DNA of 64,000 nucleotides from Sporopachydermia quercuum (Eukaryota; Ascomycota; Sporopachydermiomycetes; Sporopachydermiales; Sporopachydermiaceae): the NCBI GenBank assembly GCA_001599295.1, contig BCGN01000004.1, positions 1,303,676 through 1,367,675 of the forward strand. Direction: 5' to 3'. Position numbers and translations under genes: made by a program. Under the pieces are notes generated by a model. That model made no database searches, was not told the DNA's origin, and worked only from the letters and a program-made list of their open reading frames with translations. Numbering within the stretch: position 1 is the first letter of the stretch; every line of letters begins with the position of its first letter. Shown in pieces: positions 43,401-53,186 of this stretch.

Positions 43401-44516
43401 CAATATACGTATTATTCATAGTTGTAGTGAAAATTTGTTCTAAACCATCATATGATAGTTTCCTATTAGTCGCAAAAGTTACTTCTAAAATATCCTTTGT
43501 TAAACTAGGAAAGTTTTTGGTGAATAGATTGAAAATTGAATCCACTAATAAAGAATCGTTCTTATTAGCTGTTTGAATAGATAGTTTAAAAATATCATTA
43601 ATAGTTGATTGTTGTTTCAGCTTATCATCATTTGAACAAGTTTTTACACATTGTTTGATTACTGTTTCAATTGACATAAGTAACATTTTCACTGGTAGCT
43701 TTTTATTGAATACATTAGTTGTAATAAACTTAGATATCCGATTATCGACGGCCTCATCATATTTTAATGCCTGTATCATATCAATGATTGCTTTCTCAGA
43801 TAAATCTTTAGATATCTTATTTGGTTCTATGCGTCTTTCAACGATTGTTATACGATACAAGTGAAATATCGGCTGAATTGTAAAAACTAGAAGAGCTTCC
43901 GCTGTCTTGTCATTGGTATCATCGGTGTCTAATATTGATAGTATTTTAAAGTAATCTGACAGTAGTTTAACCATAGTATCGATAGTTGGTACTGGACACA
44001 GATTATCTGACAGAAGACAGGAGAGCATCTTAATGCTAAGAGATGTCAGCTGTTCTATTTCATTTCTAGCCTCTGTTGTTATTCTTTTGTTCTTGCTGTT
44101 GCTGTTATTGATGATTGATGTAAATAAGCTGGTAAGAATGTTGGGAAACGGATGGTTCTTGCAAGTATTCAATTGAGATACTTTATCAGTTTTTGGCCAT
44201 ACATCTAGTAGCAACTGCCACCATTTTGCATTAAGCCGAAACTCCTCAGATTTACTATTATTCAATCTATCAAATGCCAATTCCAGTAGAAATGCTTCTT
44301 TCAATGGCACTGCCACAAGATATTCACCAGCAAGAAGATTGAAAGCGCAATCAATGATTTCATTTTGCTTTGCCTTTCTTCCCCGAAGAAATTTCGTTAT
44401 CTCTTCTGAGCTATGGAATGACTATATTAAGATAATCTGTTAGCTTCTGTCTACTGCTACGCTTGTCTCACGTTGTTATCATACTATTCCATTAAATGAC
44501 TTGTTAAACTTACCAT
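40417..44516 (-). CDS. URB2: Nucleolar pre-60S biogenesis protein Urb2/Npa2-like, two exons
   Basis: This long helical protein of 1335 residues fits Urb2 (Npa2), a component of early pre-60S particles needed for 27S pre-rRNA processing. The C-terminus, with an aspartate-serine helix then YFRELVSDYEKYGKWK, is the family's Urb2 C-terminal pattern. The frame as it stands opens on GTG at 44316 with no ATG. Reading upstream it stays open and protein-like (SFHSSEEITKFLRGRK) to an acceptor at 44422. A 92-nt intron (donor GTAAGT at 44513, branch GCTAAC at 44439-44444, acceptor ATAG) joins it to an ATG at 44516-44514. The first coding exon is therefore a bare start codon. The gene is divergent from UTP18. 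Ns at 41482 and 42657 affect single residues. Confidence 0.78.
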
Positions 44517-45206
44517 TGTGAACCTTTCTGATAATCACTTGAACAGATAAGTGATCCACGCCAGAAAAATACCTGGAGCTTAAGATACAATTAAATCTAA
44601 AAGGTTTCCTGCATGATCAGTTAGCTATATACATAAAAAGAATCATTCATCATTGTCTATTTGTTCAATTATTCCCTTCTATCAACCTTACCTTTGTTCT
44701 TCTCATACAATAAATTTTTTGTGAAAAATCCTGAGAAATAAACACTGTCATGTGGCTTTTATTTCCACAAATGGATTGATTGAATCACGCGCTGGTATCT
44801 TCCCTATAAAGAACAGTACATCACATGCTATTCAAACTCCATATTTGAAGTGAGTTTTTCAAAATAGAGTTTGCTAAAGAAAGATTTTTTTATTTGTGAG
44901 TAGGGTGCTTTGATGATAAAGAAAATCAATAACAGGAGCGTTTGTCTAAGCAGAGAGAGTTCACCGTGAACTAAGCTGTCCAGTTGGTGGAAAGAAAAAA
45001 TTGTTTGAAGTTCAAAGTTTGCACAGATATTTGACCGTAGGAGAATACGGAAGGAACTTTTGATTGCGTGTTGATTATTTGTTATTGACTGCCTACTCAG
45101 AAGTTGACCTTGAATGACTATTGAAGGATACCACTATTCATATTCGCAGTGAAAAAAGAAGGCAAGAAGCGAGGAAGGCTAACTGACTGATCTGATTGAA
45201 TGTACA
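44517..45206. other. Bidirectional promoter of URB2 and UTP18
   Basis: These 690 bp separate two head-to-head ribosome-biogenesis genes. An AAATTTTT stretch at 44713-44720 is compatible with the RRPE element of this regulon but is weak evidence in AT-rich DNA. No PAC (GCGATGAG) site was found. Confidence 0.4.
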
Positions 45207-46910
45207 ATGAGCCAAATAAAACCTTCTGATTTAGCAGGGGTTGAAATTCCAGAGAAAGACGCTGTCGAAATACAACTAGAAAAACTAGTATTTGGTGATA
45301 TCGATACATTCGAGAACAGTTTGAAATTCATAGATGATGAAAATGATGAGCTGATAGAAAGTGAGGAAGATAGTGCATCTGAAATAGAAGGAAACGAATT
45401 TGAAAAGTTGCAGGACGATGACCTGTTCTTCATTGATGAGGGCGATAATGAAAATAAGAGAAATGGAGATGACGATGATAGTATGAATGAAGATGATAGT
45501 GACGATGATGACGACAGAGATAGTGATACATCTAGTACAAGTGCAGCATGGAGCGATAGTGATGATGAAAATATGGTTATTTCGTTGGTCTCTAAAGATA
45601 GAACAAAGAAACTAAGACAAACACAAGAAGAACATACAGTTACGGGAAAAGAATACGTTAAACGATTAAGAGCACAGTAAGTATTGATTGATGATGTTGA
45701 ATAATCGCTGAACTTGAAACATACATCTAGTATATATTGAACTGAGAATACTAACAACTGTAATAGATATGAAAGGATATATCCTAGACCATCATGGGCT
45801 GATGAAGGTGAAGGAGATGGAGAATCCGATGGAAGCGATGAGGAAGATGGGGTGACAGCAAGATTGGATACTAATCCTCTAGATACCTTGTTACAAAGCA
45901 TGAGCAAATACGCAGGTTCCAAATCCAAAAGATTACTACCACAGGGATCAATAGATATAAGCAGGCTAAAGGATGCAAATCATGCTGCTGTTTCACATTC
46001 TGCTATTCAATCAATCAGTTTTCATCCAAAGAATCCAATTCTTTTAACTGGTGGTTACGATCGAACGTTACGTTTATATCATATCGATGGCAAGGCAAAC
46101 ACACCAATTGCTGCTTTGCAAGTACCAAAATCATCTATTCAGACAGCAGAATTCCATTCCGACGGGAAAAGAATATTTGCTGGTGGAAGAAGGAGATATA
46201 TGTATATTTGGGACATTGAAACAGGAGTTGTGGATAAGATGTCAAGAATGTATGGCCATGGGGAGAATCAAAAATCTATGGAAAACTTCAAACTTTCACC
46301 AAATGGCAAATACATTGGTTTGATTGGTAATGCAGGTTATGTAAATTTTCTATCAGCAACAAGCGGTCAATGGATTGCTGCTGCTAAAGTTAATGGTGTG
46401 GTTGCTGATTTTGTATGGAGTGTTGATGGAAATGTAGTTTCTATTATCAACACTGCAGGAAATGTTTGGGAGTATATCGTATCGGAGAGAAGATTTGTTG
46501 ACCGATGGACAGATTTAACCGGTGTTGGGGTAACCAAAATAGCTCTTGGTGCCAATGATAGATTCTGTGCTGTTGGAACTAATAATGGTGTTGTGAGTGT
46601 CTACGATAGATCATTAGGTCATGGTAAACAGGCTAGCAGTCCTGTAGCGACTATTGAAAATCTAGTTACTAGTATCAACACTTTAAAGTTTTCTCATGAT
46701 GGCCAAATATTAGCTATTGGAAGCAGGGGAAAGAAAGATGCATTCCGTTTAGTTCATGCACCATCATTCACAACGTTCAGTAATTGGCCAACATCAGGTA
46801 CGCCGTTAGGTAAAGTAACTGCTGTTGATTTTAGTCCTGATAGCGCTTTATTGTCTGCTGGAAATGAAGGAGGTAAGGCAAGACTCTGGAGATTGAATCA
46901 TTACGCATAG
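45207..46910 (+). CDS. UTP18: U3 snoRNP / SSU processome protein Utp18, two exons
   Basis: Exons are 45207-45676 and 45767-46910. The 90-nt intron has GTAAGT, a TACTAAC branch site (45749-45755) and a TAG acceptor. Splicing yields 537 residues and the conserved segment EYVKRLRAQYERIYPRPSWA. Utp18 is a WD40 protein of the UTP-B module in the 90S pre-ribosome, required for 18S rRNA maturation. The N-terminal half is acidic (Asp/Glu runs at about residues 80-110), followed by WD40 repeats such as GGYDRTLRLYHIDG and GGRRRYMYIWDIETG. The last repeat is GNEGGKARLWRLNHY at the end. Length is a little below S. cerevisiae Utp18 (594). The start is ATG. Confidence 0.95.
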
Positions 46911-47107
46911 ACATGTAGTACATTGAATATATACGTGTATTACAGAATAAATAAATAGATAAACAGACTTTATGTGATTCGTTCTGGAGGGAATGGTGAT
47001 ATACAGATTATTAAGATTGCACGTTGATAAAAGTATATCGGTCGAAAACAGAAAGAAATATATAAAAACAACCCATCACTATTATTCATTCCATCCATAT
47101 ATATTAC

Positions 47108-47840
47108 TCAACTATAACCATAGGCAAATCCTTCTCTGTATTTTTGTTCATTAATACCTTCTTTGGTGGTCAATATCTCTTTCACTATTAAAGGAGGTTC
47201 AAGACCTAATTTGAATGCTCTTTCCCATCTTTCCAGCCTCGTCATACCCACGGTGGGTCCAAAGCTTGAATCAAAATCAAAATAACGAAGAATTCTTTCA
47301 GCTGTATTTAGGTCTTCTTGATGTACTGTGATTCTTTTGTTAGTAATAAAATTATTAAGTTCTGATTGACTTTATAGTTATAAGCTATTCAATTGCATAT
47401 GTTCCCATCAAATGGCTTTCTTGATAGATAACTATTCTACCTCTCTAGATAAATGAATACTTACTAGGAGTTGCTATTCTGTTAGAATCCAATGATTCTA
47501 GCTCTCGTCTGTAACCAGGTTTGTCAGCATCCAAAGGCTCACTTTCAGCTCTAATCCTCTCCGTTTTCACTACATCACAATCGTCTTTGATGTCATTAGT
47601 AGTTGTGCCTATACTCTTACCTTTACCTTTATTATCACTTTCATTTCTCTTTGTATACTTTTCCACTAGGACACCGACTTTCTTCAAGTTTTCCTCAGTC
47701 GTCAACACTTCCTTATTTGTTTCAATCTTCCTGTCATTGTCTGCTAAATCTTCAGCGCTGTTATCAGGAAAAAATCCTAGAGTGGCTTGACGAGATCTTC
47801 TCGTCGCACTCCCACTCTTCTCAATTCGTCTAGGTCGCAT
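47108..47840 (-). CDS. DNA polymerase delta subunit 4 (POLD4/Cdm1), two exons
   Basis: Exons on the minus strand are 47840-47465 and 47325-47108. The 139-nt intron has GTAAGT, a TTACTAAC branch site and a CACAG acceptor. The product has 197 residues. Exon 2 encodes the family core: ERILRYFDFDSSFGPTVGMT, then RLERWERAFKLGLEPP. This aligns with human POLD4 LLRQFDLAWQYGPCTGITRLQRW...GLEPPPEVW. Near the N-terminus QATLGFF (residues 18-24) is a canonical PCNA-interacting PIP box. The middle is charged and low in complexity. The protein is the small accessory subunit that stabilises Pol delta; S. pombe has it as Cdm1, while S. cerevisiae Pol delta has only three subunits. The exon 1 frame opens on GTG at 47849; the ATG at 47840 is used. 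The CTG codon in TRLERW matches Leu. Confidence 0.85.
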
Positions 47841-48880
47841 TGTTCTCACCAGACAGTGTTCTCTTCAAAAATGAAACCAACAAAATTTGTCCTTTGTTCC
47901 AAGCTCTCGTATATTCCTGCCTATTATCTGCTCAGTCTCTTAGTTTTCTCTATGTTCCTACTATCTCCTAACATAGATCTATATATTCCATTCATCTTCC
48001 TTAACTTGGTTAAACTAATAAAATCACCAAACCACTAAATCTCACTTTTGGTACTAAGTCATCATATTGCCCAAAACAGTAATGCAAAATTAAACTACCC
48101 AAACAGTATGATTACATCACATGACACTTGTTTTTCCTATTCAGTATGTAATATGGGTGTTTGGGTGGAACTGAAAATTTACTCTTTAAACCAAACACAA
48201 AAACTAACTAAGTGACTGTAAGTCACAAAGGCTAAACGGAAAAAATTCACTATAGGCAAATGAAGAGACGATATGTGTAAATTGTACCCTTCATATATAT
48301 ACGAGTGAATTAAATGATAATGGAAAGTTCATGTTACTGTTTCTCTTGTTTTTGTATAGTAGAGTGGGAAAGTAATGAAAAACTAGAAAGAGAATACAGA
48401 TCGAAGTAGATTTGCGGGAAAGAGGACATTTTTGATTTACTCTAACTTGTGGAAATTATTTTGTTAGTTCAGCAAGTGTAGCGGATCAAAATTAAAATCA
48501 ATTGAATCATATAGGTTGCTAGTTACGACTAGGATTGAATTAAGTATAAACTATTTTCAGTACTTAGTAAATCAAGAGTGAAATATCAAGTGCTTCAGAA
48601 ATTTTAACCTAGCAGAGAAATAATATAGGAAATTCCCTTTTGCAGTTTTTTAACTTGGGGTGAATTGTTGATCTGCAGGAAGAAGTGGAGTGAAGTGAAG
48701 TGTTGATATTGGGAGTAACTGAACACAGAGTGTATTCCAAGTGATCATCATCGTCTAATAAATTCCAGAATCCTAAATTGATTTCCAGCTTTCGTTTCAA
48801 ATTATTACCACATTTATATAGTCAGTGAACTGTCCATATATCCCTCTCACAATCGTTCAGTATCAGGGTTTTGCTCAGAT
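47841..48880. other. Divergent intergenic region POLD4/LOS1
   Basis: This 1-kb region between divergent starts has no recognised gene, tRNA or repeat. I saw no ACGCGT box here. Confidence 0.5.
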
Positions 48881-51800
48881 ATGGATGATCAAATAGAACA
48901 GGCTGTGGAGATTGCCTTACAAGGGGGTGTTGATCCAAATTTGAAACAACAAGCATTAGAATTCTGTGATCAATTCAAAACTTCGGAAGATGGTTGGCAG
49001 GTTTGTTTGGAAATATTGAAAGGTGATAGAAAAAGAAGTGAATATACAAAGTATTTTGCTTTACAAACCATTGATTATAGATTATCAACCCTGGATCCTC
49101 AACAACTGCATTTTGTAAGGGAAGCCATATTTGCATATATTCAAAAATGTGTCAACATCAACAATGACACAGTTGAACCAGCTTATCTAAGAAACAAGAA
49201 TGCTGAGACGTTAACATATTTATTCTGTTTATGTTATTGCAACACCTGGAGATCATTCTTCAATGATATGTTGGCATTGACCGTTGGACCCAACACACCA
49301 AGAGGCAACGCAAGGGCAATAGATCTATATTTAAGAGTTCTCAATATGATTCATCAAGAAATTGGTGATAATCTGATTCTACGTAACAATGAATTAACTA
49401 AACGTAACACCCTTATCAAAGATTTAATCAGAGAAAATGATATGGCAAGCTTGGCGAGTTCATGGACAGAAATCATTTCTGAATATTCATCAGGACAAAT
49501 ATGTGGAGCAAGTGAAATGATACGAAACGAGATACTGGAAAATGTATTGAAAGTAATTGGTGGATGGATCTCTTGGATGGAAATAAGTCTGATTGTAGAG
49601 CCCACCAATTTACGATTGATATTTAGCCTACTTGAAGTACCAAGTCAAAGAATCAATGCATGCGATACGTTAATAGAGATCGTTTCAAAAAAAATGAAGG
49701 CTGAAAACAAGCTAGAGTTGATAACTTTACTCAATTTAACTCAAGTTATTTCCCAAATATTTGCAGCTAGTCAAGATGTTGATCTAATTGAAAGGGTTGC
49801 AAAATTATGTAATGCTGTTACTGTTGAGTTGGTTGGTATCTTAGATGTTTCACCAATCAATTCACAACCAAGAGACATTGCAGAAGGTCTACTTAACAAC
49901 TTATTCCCATATGTGTTAACATTCCTGGCCCACGAGTATGATGATGTTTCTATGGAAGTATTCCCTGCCATTACTGATTATTTAGCTTTCATTAGAAAAG
50001 AAGTAAAGAGATTGAAAACTTCTGTTGATACGTCTAAACTAACTAAGAATCCAAGAGGTGGATATCTTGATTTCCCTGCGGATAGTGAATTTCTCTCTAC
50101 AAATCGTACTGAAATTCTTGTGAAGCTTCTAGAAACAATTATTATGAAGATGAAATATGATGAAGATTCTAACGGTAACGATGATGAAGATGATGATGGA
50201 GAGTTCATGGAAATGAGATCCAGGTTAAAAATTTTCCAAGATTCTATTGCTTCTATTAATAGCGAATTATATGTCGAGGGTATGAAAACCATCATTCAAC
50301 GTGCCTATACTGTTAGTGCAGCGGGCAATGCAGATTGGAGAGACGTTGAACTAGGATTGTATGAGCTATTTGCATTTGGTGAAAGTCTTCGCAACGGTTC
50401 CATTAACAATCCAAAGGGGACAGAAAGCAAATCAGGAAATGAATTCTCTGATTTGTTTTTCAAGATGATTTCATCTTCCGTTCTCAACATCAATCATCCA
50501 TTAATTCAGTTATTATTTATGGAAATTGTAGTGAAATATTATAACCTCTTAGGACAGCAAACCTCATTAATTCAAAGGGTATTTGAACTATTTGCATCTC
50601 CTCTTGGATTACATAATGTCAATCCAAAAGTGAAAGTCAGATCTTGGTTTTTGTTNTTAAGATTTGTCAAATGTGTTAAGGGAGTGGTTGGATCATTTGC
50701 TAACACTTTAATTACTTCTATGTTGGATTTACTAGTAATCAAGGCAGAAGTTCCTCCGAAGGTCAATAATGATGGTGATAATGACTCTGATGTTGATGAT
50801 AATAGTGGTATTTTCGATAGCCAGTTGTACTTGTTTGAAGCAGCAGGCATCTTGACATTACAATCAGATGGAGCTATTACTGGTGAATTATTAGAGAAGG
50901 TTTTAAATCCGCTTTATTCTGATATTCAAAGATGCTTGGAAGCCGTTTCTGCTGGGTCAAAAGATCCTCAGTTATTATACCAAGTACATCATGACATTAT
51001 GGCAATTGGCACTTATGCTAGAGGCTTTGAGTCAGAAGCAACATCATCTATCAATTCAACCAAAGCTGGTATCAATGGTAGCAACATGAATTTCAACAAT
51101 AATAATGGTAGTACCAGTAATTCAAATACCAATCCTGCTAATGGTGACTCTAGTACCGACAAAGCTGAACCAAAGAAATTGGACCCTTCGGTTCTCCAAG
51201 CATTCTCTAATGCTTCACAAGTTATCATTGTAGCTTTAGAGTCATTAGGAAGATACTCACAAATTAGGGATGCTGCCAGATTCTCTGTTTCAAGATTACT
51301 ACATTTATTGGGCAAATCAATTCTATCTGATTTACCAAGATTAATACAAAGTTTACTTTGTGACGATTCCAATGCTACTGAAATTTCAGATTTCCTCAGT
51401 TTCTTGGGACAATTGGCTCATGAATTCAAAACAGAAATTATGATATATGAAATGCTCACTTCCTTAGTACCAGTATTAATCGCTCGCATTTTCTATATCT
51501 TAGAGTCTGCTGATGTGTCCGAAGAATATACCAATTCTACTGATGCAGCTTTAGAAAGAAATGCATTAAGAAGATCATTCCTAGCATTTTTATTCAACTT
51601 GTTTAATAATGGCTTAGGCAGTGTTTTAATCCATGATAGCAATAGACAAACTTTTCAAGTATTAGTCAGTAAATTATTATTATTTGCAACAGAAACATCG
51701 GACTCTCAAACAGAGAAGATGGCTTTTACCATTATCACAAGAATTGTTTTATTATGGGGCAATGGTGTTGTTGATGATAATGATATTTTTGGAAAAGGAG

Positions 51801-52114
51801 TTCAGGTCGACGGTATGGATGAATTTATACTACAAGAGCTAACAAAGATATCATGGGAATCATTAACCAAGGCTGATTTTGATATTCAAGATGCTCAGTG
51901 CCGAATAATGATATCTGAGATTGCTGGGTTAGAGAAAACCGTGTATGAAGTGAAAGGTTCAGTTTTTCTTCAATACTTAATGGAGGTTTATTTTCCTAAT
52001 ATTCAGTTACCTCAAGCAATTCAAAAGGAATACATTGAAGCAATTCAAACGTTTGATGCTAAAGAGTTCAGGAAGTTTTTCGTAAAACTGGTTCAAAGAT
52101 TGACTGCTCAATAG
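48881..52114 (+). CDS. LOS1: Exportin-t (tRNA nuclear exporter)
   Basis: This 1077-residue HEAT-repeat karyopherin exports tRNAs from the nucleus with Ran-GTP. The N-terminal half resembles exportin-t closely: YLRNKNAETLTYLF, then WRSFFNDMLAL, DLYLRVLNMIHQEIGD and KRNTLIKDLIRENDMASLASSWTEI, the last matching human XPOT RRNTLIKD...SW. GGWISWMEISLI and CDTLIEIVSKKM also match. An acidic insert lies at about residues 425-445 (DEDSNGNDDEDDDGE) and an Asn-rich linker at about 730-755. Length agrees with S. cerevisiae Los1 (1100). The start is ATG and no intron was found. One N (50656) affects one residue. An intron-bearing tRNA gene sits 4.3 kb away, consistent with but not evidence for functional linkage. 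Confidence 0.93.
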   Translation: MDDQIEQAVEIALQGGVDPNLKQQALEFCDQFKTSEDGWQVCLEILKGDRKRSEYTKYFALQTIDYRLSTLDPQQLHFVREAIFAYIQKCVNINNDTVEPAYLRNKNAETLTYLFCLCYCNTWRSFFNDMLALTVGPNTPRGNARAIDLYLRVLNMIHQEIGDNLILRNNELTKRNTLIKDLIRENDMASLASSWTEIISEYSSGQICGASEMIRNEILENVLKVIGGWISWMEISLIVEPTNLRLIFSLLEVPSQRINACDTLIEIVSKKMKAENKLELITLLNLTQVISQIFAASQDVDLIERVAKLCNAVTVELVGILDVSPINSQPRDIAEGLLNNLFPYVLTFLAHEYDDVSMEVFPAITDYLAFIRKEVKRLKTSVDTSKLTKNPRGGYLDFPADSEFLSTNRTEILVKLLETIIMKMKYDEDSNGNDDEDDDGEFMEMRSRLKIFQDSIASINSELYVEGMKTIIQRAYTVSAAGNADWRDVELGLYELFAFGESLRNGSINNPKGTESKSGNEFSDLFFKMISSSVLNINHPLIQLLFMEIVVKYYNLLGQQTSLIQRVFELFASPLGLHNVNPKVKVRSWFLXLRFVKCVKGVVGSFANTLITSMLDLLVIKAEVPPKVNNDGDNDSDVDDNSGIFDSQLYLFEAAGILTLQSDGAITGELLEKVLNPLYSDIQRCLEAVSAGSKDPQLLYQVHHDIMAIGTYARGFESEATSSINSTKAGINGSNMNFNNNNGSTSNSNTNPANGDSSTDKAEPKKLDPSVLQAFSNASQVIIVALESLGRYSQIRDAARFSVSRLLHLLGKSILSDLPRLIQSLLCDDSNATEISDFLSFLGQLAHEFKTEIMIYEMLTSLVPVLIARIFYILESADVSEEYTNSTDAALERNALRRSFLAFLFNLFNNGLGSVLIHDSNRQTFQVLVSKLLLFATETSDSQTEKMAFTIITRIVLLWGNGVVDDNDIFGKGVQVDGMDEFILQELTKISWESLTKADFDIQDAQCRIMISEIAGLEKTVYEVKGSVFLQYLMEVYFPNIQLPQAIQKEYIEAIQTFDAKEFRKFFVKLVQRLTAQ

Positions 52115-53186
52115 TGTTCTGCTATATATAGTTTGGTCTAGGGAACTTTCTGGTTTTTGACCAAGAAAAGGTATACATGAAGAAATGGTAATCGATGTTC
52201 AAGGAAACTGATGATTTGATATCAAGTAAGCACTAATAGAGCAATTTCACATCATTTGCTTGTATAGAATGAAAATATGATGAGAAGCTGTTGTGCTAGT
52301 TGGTTAATACTAATCATATGATGATAACACTGACGGTAAAGATTACTGGAAATTTACATGGGGTTCAATGAACTATGTCATTCAGTTATTAACTTATGAT
52401 TTGATTATATCAGTCTTCAACCTAAATAATCGATAAAATGAACTGCAGAATGAATATAAAATGAATAACAAAATAAATAATAACTAATTTTAATCAAAAG
52501 AAGAAAAACGATCGGAGATTACTAAATGATATTACCATTGAATGAAGTGTCTGACAAGAGAATTCTTATCTAGTTGCTTAGATAAGGACTATTTATTAAG
52601 TACGATACGATATGTTTTACACTGATTGATTTAGTATTAAATCCCATGTATGTGCCTAAGCCCTGAGGAAAGCAGCAACAGCATGGGTGTATGAAATTTG
52701 TAGTAAAATAGTAAATCATTTATTATCAAAACAATACTCATATTGTATCTTTTGTTTCTCTATATCATGTATTCAGTAAGCTTGCTTACTCGTCAACTTG
52801 CTACTCATGATCAATTGTATTTGCTTTATTATGCAATAGGATTTTTAGTATAATGATCACCATTTTAATCCTCGAAAAAATAATTTATTACATCATACTG
52901 GAAACAATAATTTATTACTGGAAACAAACTGCGAAGCATTTAATAACTAAAATATGTGGCTCTTTCAGTACTTCGCATTGCAGTGGATGAAAATGGGACT
53001 TGAACTTCTAAATAGTTTGTTTTGTTCATTTTGTTTATATTCTTATTATATCCATTAAGATAAGTATAGAGTACCGTAAAGCAAAACCTTCCAGTTGTTG
53101 ATCATTAAAATGTAACACTGGTAATAAATAACCCAATATCTCTCGCTAATCGCTAAAACATATCGTGATCTCTACTATCACTTAAA
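52115..53186. other. Convergent intergenic region LOS1/SNU71
   Basis: This AT-rich 1.07-kb stretch lies between convergent 3' ends and contains no recognised gene. C/D-box-like words near 52274-52334 were examined and rejected. Confidence 0.5.

Noticed and set aside
44713-44720. RRPE element as proof of ribosome-biogenesis control
   Set aside because: A/T-only words of this length are expected by chance in this sequence, and no PAC site accompanies it.
45677-45766. C/D-box snoRNA inside the UTP18 intron
   Set aside because: TGATGA, two CTGA words and a flanking AGTATT/AATACT stem look attractive. However, the stem simply pairs the 5' splice-site consensus with the branch-site consensus, which are inherently complementary. 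The C' box is missing and no rRNA guide was recognised.
52274-52334. C/D-box snoRNA candidate after LOS1
   Set aside because: Two ATGATGA words and one CTGA occur, but the second C box and the D box are only a few bases apart and no terminal stem exists.
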